A stretch of DNA of 64,000 nucleotides from Sinohyriopsis cumingii (GCA_028554795.2 CM068825.1:155921053-155985052); one strand, 5' to 3'; positions 44,340 through 57,059 are shown, counted from the stretch's first letter. Translations and numbers: made by a program. The notes: generated by a model from the letters alone, not told the origin.

Positions 44340-45730
44340 ATCTTGCCATGAAGACCTAAGCGAGTTATTTGTGGGAGGCCTCGAATATGAGGTCAACTGT
44401 GATAAACACGCAGCGAGGCTTGTGCGATCTCGAATGTGTTGGATACCACCGCAATGGGAATACCACTTATTGTTCAGGTTTTCTTAACGAAACTGTAATC
44501 ATCGACGTAACACTCGGGGTTGTATTTTCAATAACACGCTCCATCGCGGCGTTCATATCATGTAAAATAGGAAGCACCCCAGAATCGTCGGTGCATACCA
44601 GTATATAACATTCTTGCATATCTTCAATGAATTGGTGATTTAACTAGCGAAATTCGGGTTCATGATGTCGTCCGTGAGCAACAACTGAAAAATCGATGCG
44701 GCCTCATTGATAACTTCTGGCGTGTTTTTACTAGCACGAAACCTGCCCCAAAAACATTTCCAACCAATCCATAAGTTCATGGGCCTGTTGCAGGTCACAC
44801 ATATGAAAACTGGCCTATCAAGGCCTTCTCCTTTAGTTGGTCTGGGAACTTCTCCTTTAGTTGGTCTGGGAACTTCTTCTCCTTTAGTTGGTCTGGGAAT
44901 TTCATGCTCTTATAACAACATAACATGGTCTCCTTCCAACATGGGTAGAGGTAGATGTTAATGTGAACGTTTGGGTCTTGCTTGCATCTTCTGCTCCTCT
45001 ACATGCTTTCTTAGTTCCATAACAATTGTTTGTGGAAAGTTTTACATCTGGAGGCTTACGTTTGCTCGTGCGTTTAGGTTTATTTTCGTGTTCGTACGAT
45101 GGTCACGCTCATGTGGACAGGCTTCCAGCCTTGGAATTTGACACTTTCCTCGTTTCTAGCTCTCCTTTTCTTTTACTATAAAATCTCCATATAATTTTTA
45201 TGACTTCCTTGTCTCATTTATTACGTTTTTTAATTATGTGTTCGAACGGTGCCAACGCCAGGATGGAGGATTTTCGTCTTCAAGTAATCTCCCTGATTAC
45301 GCACTCGTATCATATTTGTTTTCTTCATATCATAATGACTTGTGTCCGCAAGTGGTTTTTGTCCTTGTTTTGTGGTCTGGTATAAATGGGACTTAGGGGA
45401 TTTTCAAAACTCCGATGATGCTTTTTGTTGGTAAAACATTACTGTGGTGATTTGAACACTGGTGGTAATGGCAGTGGAATATTCTCAAGTGAATTTTTAG
45501 CACCTTCATCGAGTACCTGGGTACCATTTGTAATTACACCAACTCCCTCCCTCCCTCCCGCCGTGACCAACATGAACATATTTCGGAACTCACACAAAAA
45601 GTCGGCGGCACTCCAAGTCCGATGATTGTTTGCAAGGCCATGCACCTGAACACCACAAAATATCATAAATTTTTTTACAGTTGTGCAGGATTTGATTAGG
45701 TACGTGTGCGTATCGTTATGCCACATAGAT
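44340..45730 (-). pseudogene. Coding-looking relics of the third Polinton-like cluster, unknown
   Basis: Minus-strand pieces include LVCTDDSGVLPILHDMNAAM and ERVIENTTPSVTSMITVSLR (about 44600-44480), RPAHELMDWLEMF-like residues (about 44780), a basic HENKPKRTSKRKPPDVKL (about 45085-45030), and a 95-codon frame (45726-45439) with VHGLANNHRTWSAADFLCEF. They look like remains of more than one gene, possibly one basic core-type protein. None is recognised. They lie on the same strand as the polymerase relic at 46.5-47.9 kb, downstream of it. Confidence 0.3.
44826..44899 (+). repeat. Short tandem repeat CTCCTTTAGTTGGTCTGGGA
   Basis: Three units of 24-27 bases in a row. Confidence 0.9.
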
Positions 45731-45849
45731 CACGTTCGTTTTGTGCCTTCACGGGAAATTTTGTTTCGCGGGGTTGTCTTGCCTTTCTAGCATACCGTGG
45801 TATAGGACAATGATCATGTTCTGGATCAAGGTCGTCAAAAGCGGGAGCT

Positions 45850-46480
45850 TCATCGATAGTTGAGCAAAGAAATGTACATTATACAAAACCTCGCTGGTGA
45901 CGATATGGCTAACACGCTAACAAATCTACCAGAGGTACCGTGGAGTAAACATCCATTAATATAATTCATGCGGGCCAGGAATACGAATCGATATACGACA
46001 GGATTTTAATAAATATGTTATGTCCGGAAAAGATCCGTAAACCGCATCGATACTGCATGTTACCTACATGAATTCGACTATAAAGCATACATTTATATCC
46101 GTCCGCGTCAAAGCGCAGATGTGGATCTAACTCTTGACTTGAATGCAATTGCGGTGCCAGCTACAGGAGAAAGAATCGCCAGATGAATTGTCAAAGGAGG
46201 TTTGATAGCCAATATTGCACTTGCTAGTGGACAAAGTAAACTCTTTGGAGGCAAAGTACGTTGACGTTATAAACACGGATAAGAAACGGGCCATCATTAA
46301 TTGCAGTCTCTGTGGTTGCTGAAATTGTGAAGCAGCCGCTGAAAAGCTAGCGAACGCGGAAAAAGTTACCCATGACGTCACTCAAGATTGGCTAGCCAAA
46401 CAAGTGTTGGGGTCGATTTATCTTCCCGGACCAATTAGAATTTCCCTTGGCTGGTTTGAGATAAGAAACCCAAAGAAGTT
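45850..46480 (+). pseudogene. Plus-strand relic opposite the polymerase, unknown
   Basis: It begins KEMYIIQNLAGDDMANTLTN and LPEVPWSKHP (45865-45955). After breaks come HEFDYKAYIYIRPRQSADVD and LTLDLNAIAVPATGERIAR, an in-frame TGA, then VKGGLIANIALASGQSKLFG (to about 46250). After a frame change come VDVINTDKKRAIINCSL and EAAAEKLANAEKVTHDVTQD with WLAKQVLGSIYLPGPI. It reads as one protein of about 200 residues, part beta-rich and part helical. It is encoded opposite to its neighbours, in line with Polintons carrying genes on both strands. No family assigned; a minor capsid protein is possible. Confidence 0.42.
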
Positions 46481-46499
46481 CATCAGTTGATATTTTCTT

Positions 46500-47870
46500 T
46501 CTCACGCATGAAAATTCACACCTGCAGGCTGAAAGCTCTATGTGCGCACCTCCCGCATTGTCCGAACCAGTGATATAACAGAAGCAAACGCTCTTTCACA
46601 TATCCAGCAATGTTGAACATTCATGAATTTCAACATGGGTCATAATCATATATGCCGGCGAGGTAAGCTTTGGTAGTTCCATGTCACGGTAACCTCATGC
46701 GATTTAATAAATACTTCAGCCGAATTCTTGCCGAGGTGCAACATTATCAACTCTGTTGCTCTATCGCACCTGATGCTAAGGTAACAAAACCTACATGGAT
46801 TTTGCTCAGTCATCTGCACGGTATTTGATTTAAATTCTAGGTTGGTGTCCAAACGAAACGAACAATCATTCAGTGTCCGCCTAAATAACACACACAGTAC
46901 CTTCATCTTCCACACAACCGCGGTCAGTTCAAAGACACTTTTAGCAGACTTTGACACGATTATGCGCTGTGATTTCTAACAGAATCCTCCACAGTATAAT
47001 TAATGACAATCAAGTAGTTGTTGGGTGCAAAATACCTGCATGCAACGTCGACTTTGGAACTTGCTACCCTTGTACTTGTTGTGCCGGTTAACAGTCGTGG
47101 AAAATCTTTTATCCTTAATGTTATCGCGCAGCTGTGGCATTAGAGCCGTCCTTGTTGCTCAAGAACAGCAGATAAATCTCCTTCCGCCCGAACGAATCGT
47201 TGCTTTGTGTATATGGGAAAAGTAGTCCCGCATAAAGACATGCAAAGAAGTGCATTGAGGGCTATACCGGGTTCTTCAAACCTGTCGAGTATGGTTTCAG
47301 TAACCAGTACATGAAATTCAATCTTACTGAACTTGAGTTCACCTATATGCTGTCGGTATTTTTTTAGACTGATCTGGATGATCGTCCGCAGGATATTGCA
47401 TGGATAAGATGACCCATTCAAAACATCAGTTTTAGTTTGGCTTTCTCTTATTTCTTGCTTTGTATACTTTGTCAGATGAGTAAGCTCTTCACAATCCAGG
47501 GGAGTGTACGAGATTTTAACGCCATAGCAGGTACAGTATTTTTTCCCATCCAAAATGATGAGTTTGAATCTCAACTAAAGATCTGCTAAATAAACAGGCT
47601 CCTGATATCGACGAAAAAAGTGATGCAAATAACCTTTTATTTTCCATTATAATATTTTAGATCAGCCACATCACCATTCCTGCTACGTCTGTATAATATT
47701 ATATCAAACGTATTGACCCTACTGTATGTATACTTTATGCTTTGCACTCTTTCGTGGTGAAGTATATATTTGGTAAACGTATCACATAAGACCAGGGCTT
47801 TGCTTCTATTTCTTTGTAAATTTGTCCCCAATTTTTCTCAAGGTGGTGAGTGTGAATGCCATCTGATTCT
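46500..47870 (-). pseudogene. Polinton-type DNA polymerase B relic, copy 2 (N-terminal half)
   Basis: Minus-strand order: a 64-codon frame (47831-47637), a 144-codon frame (47574-47140) with ISLKKYRQHIGELKFSKIEF and ILDRFEEPGIALNALLCMSL, then FCTQQLLDCH (about 47015), then the 103-codon frame 46957-46646 with NPCRFCYLSIRCDRATELIM and LGKNSAEVFIKSHE, then MNVQHCWICERAFAS (about 46610). These match copy 1: STQQLLDSHG, GRFCYTVVRGDG, GKDSVEVFFKS and YCKICEGAF. The part after the CxIC motif is lost; plus-strand relic sequence follows. No polymerase catalytic motifs remain. Confidence 0.56.
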
Positions 47871-47999
47871 TAATGCTGAATATTTTGTTATAACTGTGGT
47901 TATTTTCGATCGTCTTCACAGGTCATTTCAATAAAGTATGATGTCTTCGGTAAACGTTTCATTGTATAGGCTGCCTGTACTAGTCATTTTAATGTCTTC

Positions 48000-48950
48000 A
48001 CTGGGCGACTAGGTCAACCTCAGCGATCCATAGTTTTCTTGTACAGTGTTATACAGTTATTAATCACACATTTTGTTATATTCGCCAAGTTTTCATCCTT
48101 CTCGCTCAACGCTATCCCTAACTTAATTTTTCAAGGTGTTCCAGGAACGTGTTTGAATATTTTTATTTCATCTTCGAACCTATTTAACAAATCTATATCA
48201 AGCAGTCATGCTAAACAATGATGTATTATTTTATGTGAACGTACAAACGCACCTTAGTCTGGTAGTTTAATTCCCGCATTAACCACATCCGTGTATTCGT
48301 TCATAATACTATAGGTGTCAAGCTCGTGGTTCCTAATAACTTTATATAATAGAGCCTACTGCAAATCTTTTACAAAAAATGCCTTATGTGTCTGTATAAA
48401 TCAATCTGTCTGCGGGCTTACAGCTCTGCAGCTATGAACCCATCACAAGCTTCCACGTGGAATCACGTGTGCTACAAACATAGATGCACACGTTTGAGAA
48501 TATCCTCAGTGGGAAATATTCAGAATGGGTTTCAGGTCTGGGAACTGAACATGGTGAGAGGTTCATAAATTACAATAATCGTTCTACTTTGTAAATGTGC
48601 ATGCCAGGCTTGTCTATCTGCAACTGGTCATCGACGTACCTATTATAAACACTTTGAATTAATCTTGTAATGTGTAAGTTGATTCTTCAGTTTACCATTC
48701 ATCCATTTCACTGTATTTTATATTCGAAGGTCCATTTTAATCTCTTCACATAATAGTTCGATAGGATCGTAGCATGTTTTTCATACTTCTCTATTTAGGT
48801 CTGTGAAGTGTCGAATTTTGAACTGTATTGTACGTTAAAGTTGAATGCATTAATTTTATCGCATTTAAGTCAGAAAAGTCTTTGTTAAATGTCGACCTTT
48901 CTTCCTTTCTGTCCCCGTGTCAGTGTTAAAATTTGAAAGGCTAGAATTTA
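48000..48950 (-). pseudogene. Coiled-coil-like relic, copy 2
   Basis: Minus-strand frames include FKIRHFTDLNREV (about 48800), then PIELLCEEIKMDLRI, and farther on LLNRFEDEIKIFKHVPGTP with GIALSEKDENLANITKCVIN (48195-48060). The first matches KHFTDLNKKIIV of copy 1 at about 39.25 kb. It lies just upstream of the polymerase relic on the same strand, so it was probably part of the same element. Charged, helical and interrupted. Confidence 0.36.
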
Positions 48951-48959
48951 TGACTGACT

Positions 48960-49860
48960 GAGATTTGTCATGGGGCATTGCTACACTGTTCTGAAAATGT
49001 AAACATTTGAGCTAACAACCATAACCACTTAATAGGAATCCATGTTAAATTATAATTTTTAAAGGAAAATTGATATACCCCGTAGTTCACAGATTCTATG
49101 CTGTCTAAATCTGACGAAATAAATAATTATCTTGGGGAAAATATAGGAACCGCTGCATACGACTGGGCAGAATAAATTAAGGCGTACACTTTAGAAGCAA
49201 TGAGAATTTAAAGTGACGACCTTAGTCGGAATTCTGCAGTCTTAATTTCCTGAGAGAGAAGTAGTTTTACCTCTGTGGGAAGCCTAAAGAGAATAGTGCC
49301 TTCCTCGTTAAACAAGAAAGGGACCAGGTGGCTACCTGGTGAGAAAAGACAGGGTTTAATGCTAGGACGCACAAGTTCTGAAAGAGACCAGCATTAAGGA
49401 ACATCCGTCTGAGAGAGAGACTTTACAGTACGAAGACGGAAGTCCGAAAAAAATGACGGACGAGGGTAGGGCTCGGAAGTCCAGGAAGGGACGAGAAAAA
49501 AGAGAACAGGAAAGCGAGGAAATAGGAAGTCAAAGGGAGAAAGGTGATGCAAATCAGTTGTGGTCATATAGCTTATTTCTCCACTCGTTATTATGACACT
49601 GCTATTAAATTATGTTGACATAATTTAGATTGAATTGAAATTGCCGCATTTAATATATTTGATTAAATTTGTTAGTTTTCTTGTCTAAAGGGCTTGGTAT
49701 TGCTTTATTTCTTCCCAGTATTCTTGTTCAGTTCTATGTTGAAATTCTATTCTTTTTGCACTCACAATGGCCTATAACATAGACGGAGGTCATCCTCTTG
49801 ATAACGCCAGCCAAATCCAATTAACCATCCCTCTTACTAAGAGGGCAACGTTACAAGGTC
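48960..49860. other. No gene; purine-rich block
   Basis: 49240-49560 is purine-rich (GGGACGAGAAAAAAGAGAAC words) and followed by AT-rich sequence ending near GGGCAACGTTACAAGG. The texture resembles a retroviral-type LTR and 26.1-26.45 kb, but no paired copy or TG...CA ends could be set. Confidence 0.25.
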
Positions 49861-51220
49861 ATTGTAAACGAATATAAATAATTTTAAAGAAATTAACCAC
49901 CAGACTATACTTTACTTTTGATGACTTAACCTTTGATGTTATCAACAAACAAAGAAGACCCGTAGAGAAACTCTTATTTTCAGCAATTTGCATGGTTTCG
50001 TAGACTGTATTGAAAGTTATCTGTACGTCTCCTTCTGTTCTAAAACATTGCAATCTATATTTTAATATTTTAGATCAATAAATGCACTCAGAAGTGATAT
50101 TCTTCATTACAGCTAGCCCTGATCACAGTTTTATCCCTTCCAAACTTGTACACCCAATCTAGTCATCTCTAGATACCGACATTATTGCTTACATGATAAA
50201 GTCATACAATATCCCTTCCACTGATCTGAAAACTGTTGTTCATCATTCAGAATATATGTGTGCCATTATTTATAATGCGTACAAAAGTATCCGAACAATG
50301 TTCACTAACTGCATTTATATTATGTCTTATCTGGTAATTTAGAATGTTGAATTTTGGTGTTACGTATCCTTCAAAACGTACAAGCACCAATACACACAAA
50401 GCAAAAGAACAAAAACAAAACAAGCATTGAGTAAATTGCTTCCGCACGTCTTTATCCTAAGTTATTTCTTTTAGTTCTCCTTCTGGTATTTATGCACGAT
50501 ATATAATAGCAAAAACTCATTAGCCACCTACTCTCTCAAGTTATTTCCTATCCAATATCAGCATTAGCACTAATGTCTTCAGGTATTTATCAAAATGCAA
50601 AATAAACATGGAATTTAGTAAAATAAATTGAGAGATGTAATATCGCCCACAATTATTTTCACAATATTAAAGCCGCAGATTAATGGATCTATATAGAACG
50701 CTAATGGCCGTAAAACAATACCATCCAAACAGTGTTTTCTGTAAGCAAAGTCTGCCATGTCCTGAAATGCCCCAAAACAATTAAAATTATCTTTGAAGGG
50801 CAAACAGAACATTAAATCATACAATTTGATCTGGATTCTTTATTGTCAGATTCCACTTCAAACACGAGCTCTTTGCTTACTCAGTAATAATTAAACATCT
50901 TCACCACCATATGGAGTTATTACAATCATTCAATATGTTTTGTGACATCTGCCAAAAAATGCGTTGCTCATTACATCAAAATCATGCTTTGGGAAAGTTG
51001 AATCCCATTTCTTATCTAACTGGTAGGTTAGAATGGTTCGTCGTAAGAGATAGCCTCGATGAATAAACACCTCGCGAATTAGAAACCATTTAAATGATCG
51101 TTTATCTTTTTGAACCAGAACTATTTTGAATGTGAACAGACACATGCTTCTAATGCAATTCATTTCGGTACAAGTTTCGTACAGATGTAAACAAGTATAC
51201 AACCATACGCACACATACAC
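49860..51220 (-). pseudogene. Coding-looking relic upstream of the polymerase relic, unknown
   Basis: Minus-strand frames at 51220-50930 (KRSFKWFLIREVFIHRGYLL and STFPKHDFDVMSNAFFGRC), 50824-50615 (LMFCLPFKDNFNCFGAFQDM) and 50053-49859 run in series with few stops between. The first resembles, only loosely, the N-terminal region of polymerase-linked proteins in such elements. It could equally be chance in AT-rich DNA. Confidence 0.24.
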
Positions 51221-51325
51221 AACTACCTACCTACCAAACAACCTACCTGCCTACTTATATACACAGACACAGACACAGATCCATCCATCCATACATACAT
51301 ACATACAGACATACATACGTATGTG
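51215..51325 (+). repeat. CTAC/ACAC/CATA microsatellite-like tract
   Basis: Mixed ACCTAC, ACACAGAC and CATACATA runs. The 140-codon ORF across it (51126-51548) owes its length to this low complexity. Confidence 0.85.
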
Positions 51326-51619
51326 TCCACGCTATTGTGTATGTCACAGGATGAAGCCGGGTTGGGACTGGATTAGGGAAGACACCAAAAGCAACTGCGT
51401 TTACAAGATGTTTATTTATAAACGCAATTTAAATATAAACAAATCTGACACCATTATAAACAAAAAGATAAGGACAATTATAAAGTTCCTAACATGGAAC
51501 TATCATCAACAAAGAACTCAACGAGAGAAAAACTCAACATTAATTTAACGAATGGAATTTCAAAACAAACGTGAAATCCTATCACCGATCAACAAAATAA
51601 AAGTGACCTACACACCAGT

Positions 51620-52310
51620 ATAAAGAGTCTTGAATGTATCGTTCAAATAACGATTTAGAAAAGAATGTAATTATGAATATATAGTTAAAATAACGATTTA
51701 GAAAAGAATGTATTTATGAATGTATCGTTCATAATAACGATTTAGAAAAGAATGTAATTATGTATCGTTCAAATAAAGATTTAGAAAAGAATGTAATTAT
51801 GTATCGTTCAAATAAAGATTTAGAAAAGAATGTAATTATGTATCGTTCATAAAACGATATTGAAAAGCAGTGTAAATTACGAACCTATTTATCGTTCATA
51901 TAACGATAGGAATGAATGAAATTATGAACCTATCGATCGTTCACACAACGGCATTGCAATAGGAATGAATAACATTATAAACCTATCGATCGTTCCCATA
52001 ACGATATAGCAATAGGAATGAATGAAATTAGTAGCCTATCGATCATTCACATAACGATATAGCAATATGTGTAATTATGAACCTATCGATCGTAAACCGA
52101 TATTGAAATAGGAATAGGAATGAATGAAATGATGAACCTATCAATCGTTCATATAACGACATAATAGGAATGAAAGACATTATGAACCTATCGATCGTTC
52201 ATATAACGATAGGAATGAATGAAATTACGAACCTGTCGATCGTTCATATAACGACATAACAATAGGAATGAATGACATGAACCTATCGATGGTAAACAGA
52301 TACTGAATGA
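51620..52310 (+). repeat. Minisatellite of ATCGTTCATATAACGAT-type units
   Basis: Two related unit types. TCGTTCAAATAACGATTTAG with AAAAGAATGTAATTATG (51640-51870) is followed by CCTATCGATCGTTCATATAA with AGGAATGAATGAAATTATGA (51870-52310). Period about 40-60 bases. Each unit can form an ATCGTT/AACGAT hairpin. It lies at the head of R2 copy 2. Confidence 0.85.
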
Positions 52311-52349
52311 AAGAAATTATGAAATGCAATTGTAGAAACAACATGGAAC

Positions 52350-53300
52350 ACTATAACTATCGTGGCGCCCATTTGACGACCAAGATGTTAACTCTGGTTC
52401 CACGCGCTCTAGTAAATGGCCAGAGAAGCACCCACGCATGGTCCGCTCCTCTCAGTCTGCTGAAGGATCCCTCACAGACCCGTTGGTCGCGAAGCCCTGG
52501 TCCCTCGCAGCGAGAAAACCAGTCCACTCTTCCGATCTTACGTCACCAAAACACAGCGTATACGTCACAGGAAACCCCACATAGTTCTGTGACTCCACAT
52601 CCAACGATGTACAAGGCATGGCAGACATGTATAAAGCAGCTCTACAGCTGGAGACTCCACATCAAACCATATACAAGGCATGGCATTTAGGCAGCTCTAC
52701 AGCTGGTGACTCCACATCAAACCATATACAAGGCATGGCATTTAGGCAGCTCTACAGCTGGTGACTCCACATCAAACCATATACAAGGCATGGCATAAGG
52801 CAGCTCTACAGCTGGTGACTCCACATCAAACCATATACAAGGCATGGCATTTAGGCAGCTCTACAGCTGGTGACTCCACATCAAACCATATACAAGGCAT
52901 GGCATTTAGGCAGCTCTACAGCTGGTGACTCCACATCAAACCATATACAAGGCATGGCATTTAGGCAGCTCTACAGCTGGAGATTTGCTTCTGTAAAGGG
53001 GTAAGCTTCCTGACAAGACTTGGCGTAATGTGATTTGGTTATAGAGAATTTGCTCTATATGTACACTAGCTGTGACAGATATGCGCAGCTAGGTACTTAG
53101 GTTTCCCGCTGTAGGCAACTTGCACGTGCAGAGGTCTGAGTTTCGCTCAGGATTTCGAAATAACTAAGCCGAAAAAATATACCACCCTCGGGTGACGCTG
53201 TACGCGGCAACGAAACCCGAGTACATTTTTGACAACATATACATAATGATATAACTAACACACAATTCCGTGACAGTGTATAGAACATTTTCTGCAGAAA
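52350..53300 (+). repeat. Interspersed repeat R2, copy 2
   Basis: It matches 4.5-5.65 kb at a CCCGTTGGTC...AAGCC block, CTCTACAGCTGGAGAT, CTGACAAGACTT plus CGTAATGTGA, TTTGCTCTA and GTGACGCTGTAC. Relative to copy 1, this copy has been expanded by the 55-bp array. The 127-codon ORF at 52307-52690 shows no protein motif. Confidence 0.58.
52586..52992 (+). repeat. 55-bp tandem array inside R2 copy 2
   Basis: CTCTACAGCTGG starts at 52640, 52695, 52750, 52804, 52859, 52914 and 52969. The rest of the unit is GTGACTCCACATCAAACC with ATATACAAGGCATGGCATTT. Units are almost identical (one lacks a base), so expansion is recent. A diverged first unit precedes 52640. Confidence 0.95.
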
Positions 53301-53309
53301 AAATACTTT

Positions 53310-54260
53310 AATCATTTCGATCACGTTATCCTGGCGAAACTCAATAATCCGGGAGAGTTAAAGCCGTTATTTACAATTTTTAAAACATTTTAAAAATTAT
53401 TCTGTATGCCAGGAGCACACATTATATGCACGTATACATGAATATATGACATGAATTTATCAAGAATGACATACAGTATGCATGAACACATGGGCGTCAG
53501 CACGTGGGGCAGAGGGCACTTACCCCACCTCCAATTCGTACATAAACATTTTTGACCTACATCAGTAAAACTTAATAGCTGACCACTACAGGTCTGCCGC
53601 CACCCACCGACATGTTTGCCCCTGCCAAACAAATAATATTGCGAGTGCTCCGGCATTGATTCGTGATTACGTGATATGTATTTATAAAGTATGGCATCTA
53701 GTATACATGGAGACATGTGTAGGTGACTTGAATTTATGGAGACATGTGTAGGTGACTTGAATTTAGAAAGAATATATGTCTGGATACGTGATTAAGCTAC
53801 AAAGAACGAAGAGTAATAATGCTTTCCGAACAGAAATCAGTCGCGATTGCTTTGCTCATTCAGCGCCTATGTCAATTATATTGCGTACGACTGCAGTTAA
53901 GACAGAAATAAACACACGAATCTAAATGTTTGTAATTTAAAGAAATACAAGAGACTCCCGTTTGTTTTAAAAGCCATTTATTGCACAAAACATTTTATTT
54001 TCTAAACACAAAGGCACGTACTTAAGACAGTTCCATTTGCTAAGACTATTCAGCATTTGTCACTATATAAGTATATGTGTACATACAATGACTTATACAA
54101 AGGTATATACATATATTTCCACTTATAATAGCTTTTATCATTTATATTTAGTCAGTATTATCCGATAAATGGGTGTTAAGGGAGAATATTTATTTAGCAA
54201 TGACAAATGTGGCTTCAGGTATTGGAATAAATGGCTATTTGAATTTGCTGAGATAGTACT
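53310..54260. other. No gene seen; 29-bp duplication at 53708-53765
   Basis: TGGAGACATGTGTAGGTGAC followed by TTGAATTTA occurs twice. A GGGCGTCAGCACGTGGGGCA block (about 53490) has the look of a repeat end, but no partner was identified. ORFs at 53097-53716 (-) have no motif. Confidence 0.5.
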
Positions 54261-54266
54261 AAATGA

Positions 54267-54435
<169 letters not shown>

Positions 54436-54439
54436 AGCA

Positions 54440-55070
54440 AGATGACCAAGTGGGTCAGATATTACTTCCATACCTTTCGTACCTTGTATATGGACTAGAG
54501 CATAGAAATAATAACCGTTTTTCGATAATTATCTCCTGATTATTTGGCGTCTCACCCAAATGCAATTTTATTTATTTCTTTTATCAATAATAATTTCATG
54601 GTGCAGTTGAGCTTTTGCTGTTATCGGTCTTTTCCCATTTTAAATTCCTTTCCTTCATTTTTATAACCGATCTCGATTTGAATGTTGACATTACTGTATA
54701 CAAATATTTTCAAAGAATTCTTATTATGATAAAGAAAGAGTCTGTACGCATGTGTTTTTAGAAAGTCTTTCCAGATTCTTCTCGTTATCTTCTGATTAAA
54801 AACTTTCAAATCAAAGCGTTTCTCCGTGATGTGAGAAGGTCCAAAGTTTTAAAGAAAAATATTTCAAAATACACTGAAAGGAAAATGTTTTAAAAATTGA
54901 AGTTTCCAGTGTGTCGTGTGATTTTATACCGTCGTATATTTATCTTTCCTTCATTCTGAAATTGTCTTTATTTGGGTAAATAATGAGGTCAAATATTTAA
55001 TATAAAAACGCTAGTTCCCAAAAAATACTTATGATACCAGATGTTTTAATGGCATATTCATTAAGCATTT
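54440..55070. other. No gene seen
   Basis: AT-rich. Short ORF at 54621-54809 (-) without motif. Confidence 0.45.
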
Positions 55071-55077
55071 AAAAGGT

Positions 55078-55220
55078 TATTATTAGTATTATTATTATTA
55101 TTATTATTATCATTATTATTATTATTAATAGGAGTAGTAGTAGTATTAGTATTATTATTATTTATTATTATTATCATCATCATCATCAATATCATCATCG
55201 TCATCATCATCAATCATCAT
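55078..55220. repeat. (ATT)n and (TCA)n microsatellites
   Basis: TTATTATTATTATTATTATC then GTAGTAGTAG and CATCATCATCATC runs. Confidence 0.92.
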
Positions 55221-55229
55221 AGTAATGTT

Positions 55230-57050
55230 ATCAATAATATAACAGACATTTGTCGACACTTAATTGAAGCTGTCGGCGACAAATTCTTTGAGAAAAAAAG
55301 TTCAAATTAATTTGGAAAGGAAACTACGAAACTCATGACTCAAATGTCACTTAAACATGATTTTGAAACGCAATTTCAACTTCTGTGGCAAAAACAAAAC
55401 ATGTTTTAACCCAATGCTATCTCATTTTCATAACTCTAGAGGAATTTGACGAAAAGTTCTGTAGTTACAAATCGAGTTAGTAAAGCGTTAGCACCAATAA
55501 TAAATAACAACAGCAATCAACATCTTCACCATCAGCATCATCATCATAATGTACCGATGACGATTAAATTTAATTCCATGATTATAATAAAATATAAAAT
55601 GTTCTTATTTATCAAGGAGTATCACAGAAAGATAAATACGTTTGTAATTCGCTATTAATGTATTTATAATGCGTAGGTAATTTAAGAATACAAGGGTTTT
55701 GTCCAGAAAGATACCATTAAGTTCTTGTTAAGACCTCCTTGTCTTGAAATTTTAAACAAATGAACGCAGGAAATAAAAAATAAACTCCTGATTAGCATAA
55801 ATTCATCTCTATATTGTTAGGTAAGTTTCTGAAACATATTTTATCCAAAAATGTTGAAGCGGGGTGGGTTGGCAAAATAATTTTCCCGTAAGAAAACGTT
55901 ACTAAAACAAAGACAGAGATGTGCTTAAACGAAAGTGTTGTTGCAACGAGTATTTTTCGTGGCGTTACCTATTAAGTACCTGTTCGGGGGGAGAGTGGAG
56001 GGGCGGAACCGGGTAGCTGGGGGTGGGGTGCATGACTAACTTCGAACTTACTTTGGATAAATAATCTGGGCTGAAAGCGTATAATGTCAGGATGATCTCA
56101 AAATATCATCGAAAGTCCTGTTTTTGAAACCGGTGTCCAACTTTCAATAACATTGACTATATATGATTGCAAATAACATTATTTCCAAAAGCTCAACAGG
56201 TTTAGTTTCTCAAACTCGGTATTTCTAAGCAAAAGATTTGTAATGTCTCTTCTTGCTTTTTAAGTAAGTGCTGCCATATTTCACATTTTATCACATCATT
56301 CGCACCAGTTGCAAAGCTCTTGATGCAAAGAAAGCTGTTTGTTCATTTGTAATCAAAATAGACCAAACATTACCTGACGATAAGGAGCTTCAACTTGTAG
56401 CTGGTGTCATGTTGATAGCATACCATAAAGGTCAGAATTGACTAACTGACGCTAGAATACATTGTCAAATTTGGTTGAATAAGGCCATATAACACAAATT
56501 AAAATTTCTAACGGTCTTGCTGATAGAAATGTCTCTATTAAAACTGTCCTACAACTGAAAAGTAAGTTTAGAAGTCTTTTAAGTTTTTTCTTCTTTCTTT
56601 TATTTTCAAAAACAGCGGCTGAATCTGAGGACACCAGTCCTAATACACTGTATCATGAACATTACCTGCTCCGTCGCCCAAATTGATTAAGTATTTTCAA
56701 AGATGAGATAATTTAATTTGTTCAGTTTATGTATCTTATTTGATGACGGCTCAACTTCATTAGTTGGCAAGTGTTTGGATTTGATTCTCGAATGCGTTCT
56801 AAATTTGTCGAAATCGGACGAGCATTTTCGAAGAAGCCGGGTGTATTTATGTTTGTTTTATGTAGTTTTTTTTCCAACGGAGGCCTCATTGGATAATGCT
56901 TTGGTAGCATTTGTAAAGATCTCAAAGCAAATACTTTTTCTATTTAATTTATACAGGACTGGCAAGTATGAGGAAGAGTCACTGACGGGTATTACTAATT
57001 TTTAGTAAGTGCGTCTATATTTGATAGCTCGATTTGATATTAATGTTTAA
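55230..57050. other. No gene recognised
   Basis: AT-rich. The two longest ORFs (56718-57005 plus, 56722-56925 minus) overlap on opposite strands and lack motifs. A G-rich island at 55985-56035 (GGGGGGAGAGTGGAGGGGCG) stands out but is isolated. Confidence 0.4.
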
Positions 57051-57059
57051 TAGCATATC

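Noticed and set aside
51126..51548. 140-codon ORF rich in His, Thr and Tyr
   Set aside because: Its length comes from CTAC/ACAC/CATA low-complexity DNA.
52307..52690. 127-codon plus-strand ORF
   Set aside because: Lies inside repeat R2 and runs into the 55-bp array; composition follows the repeat.
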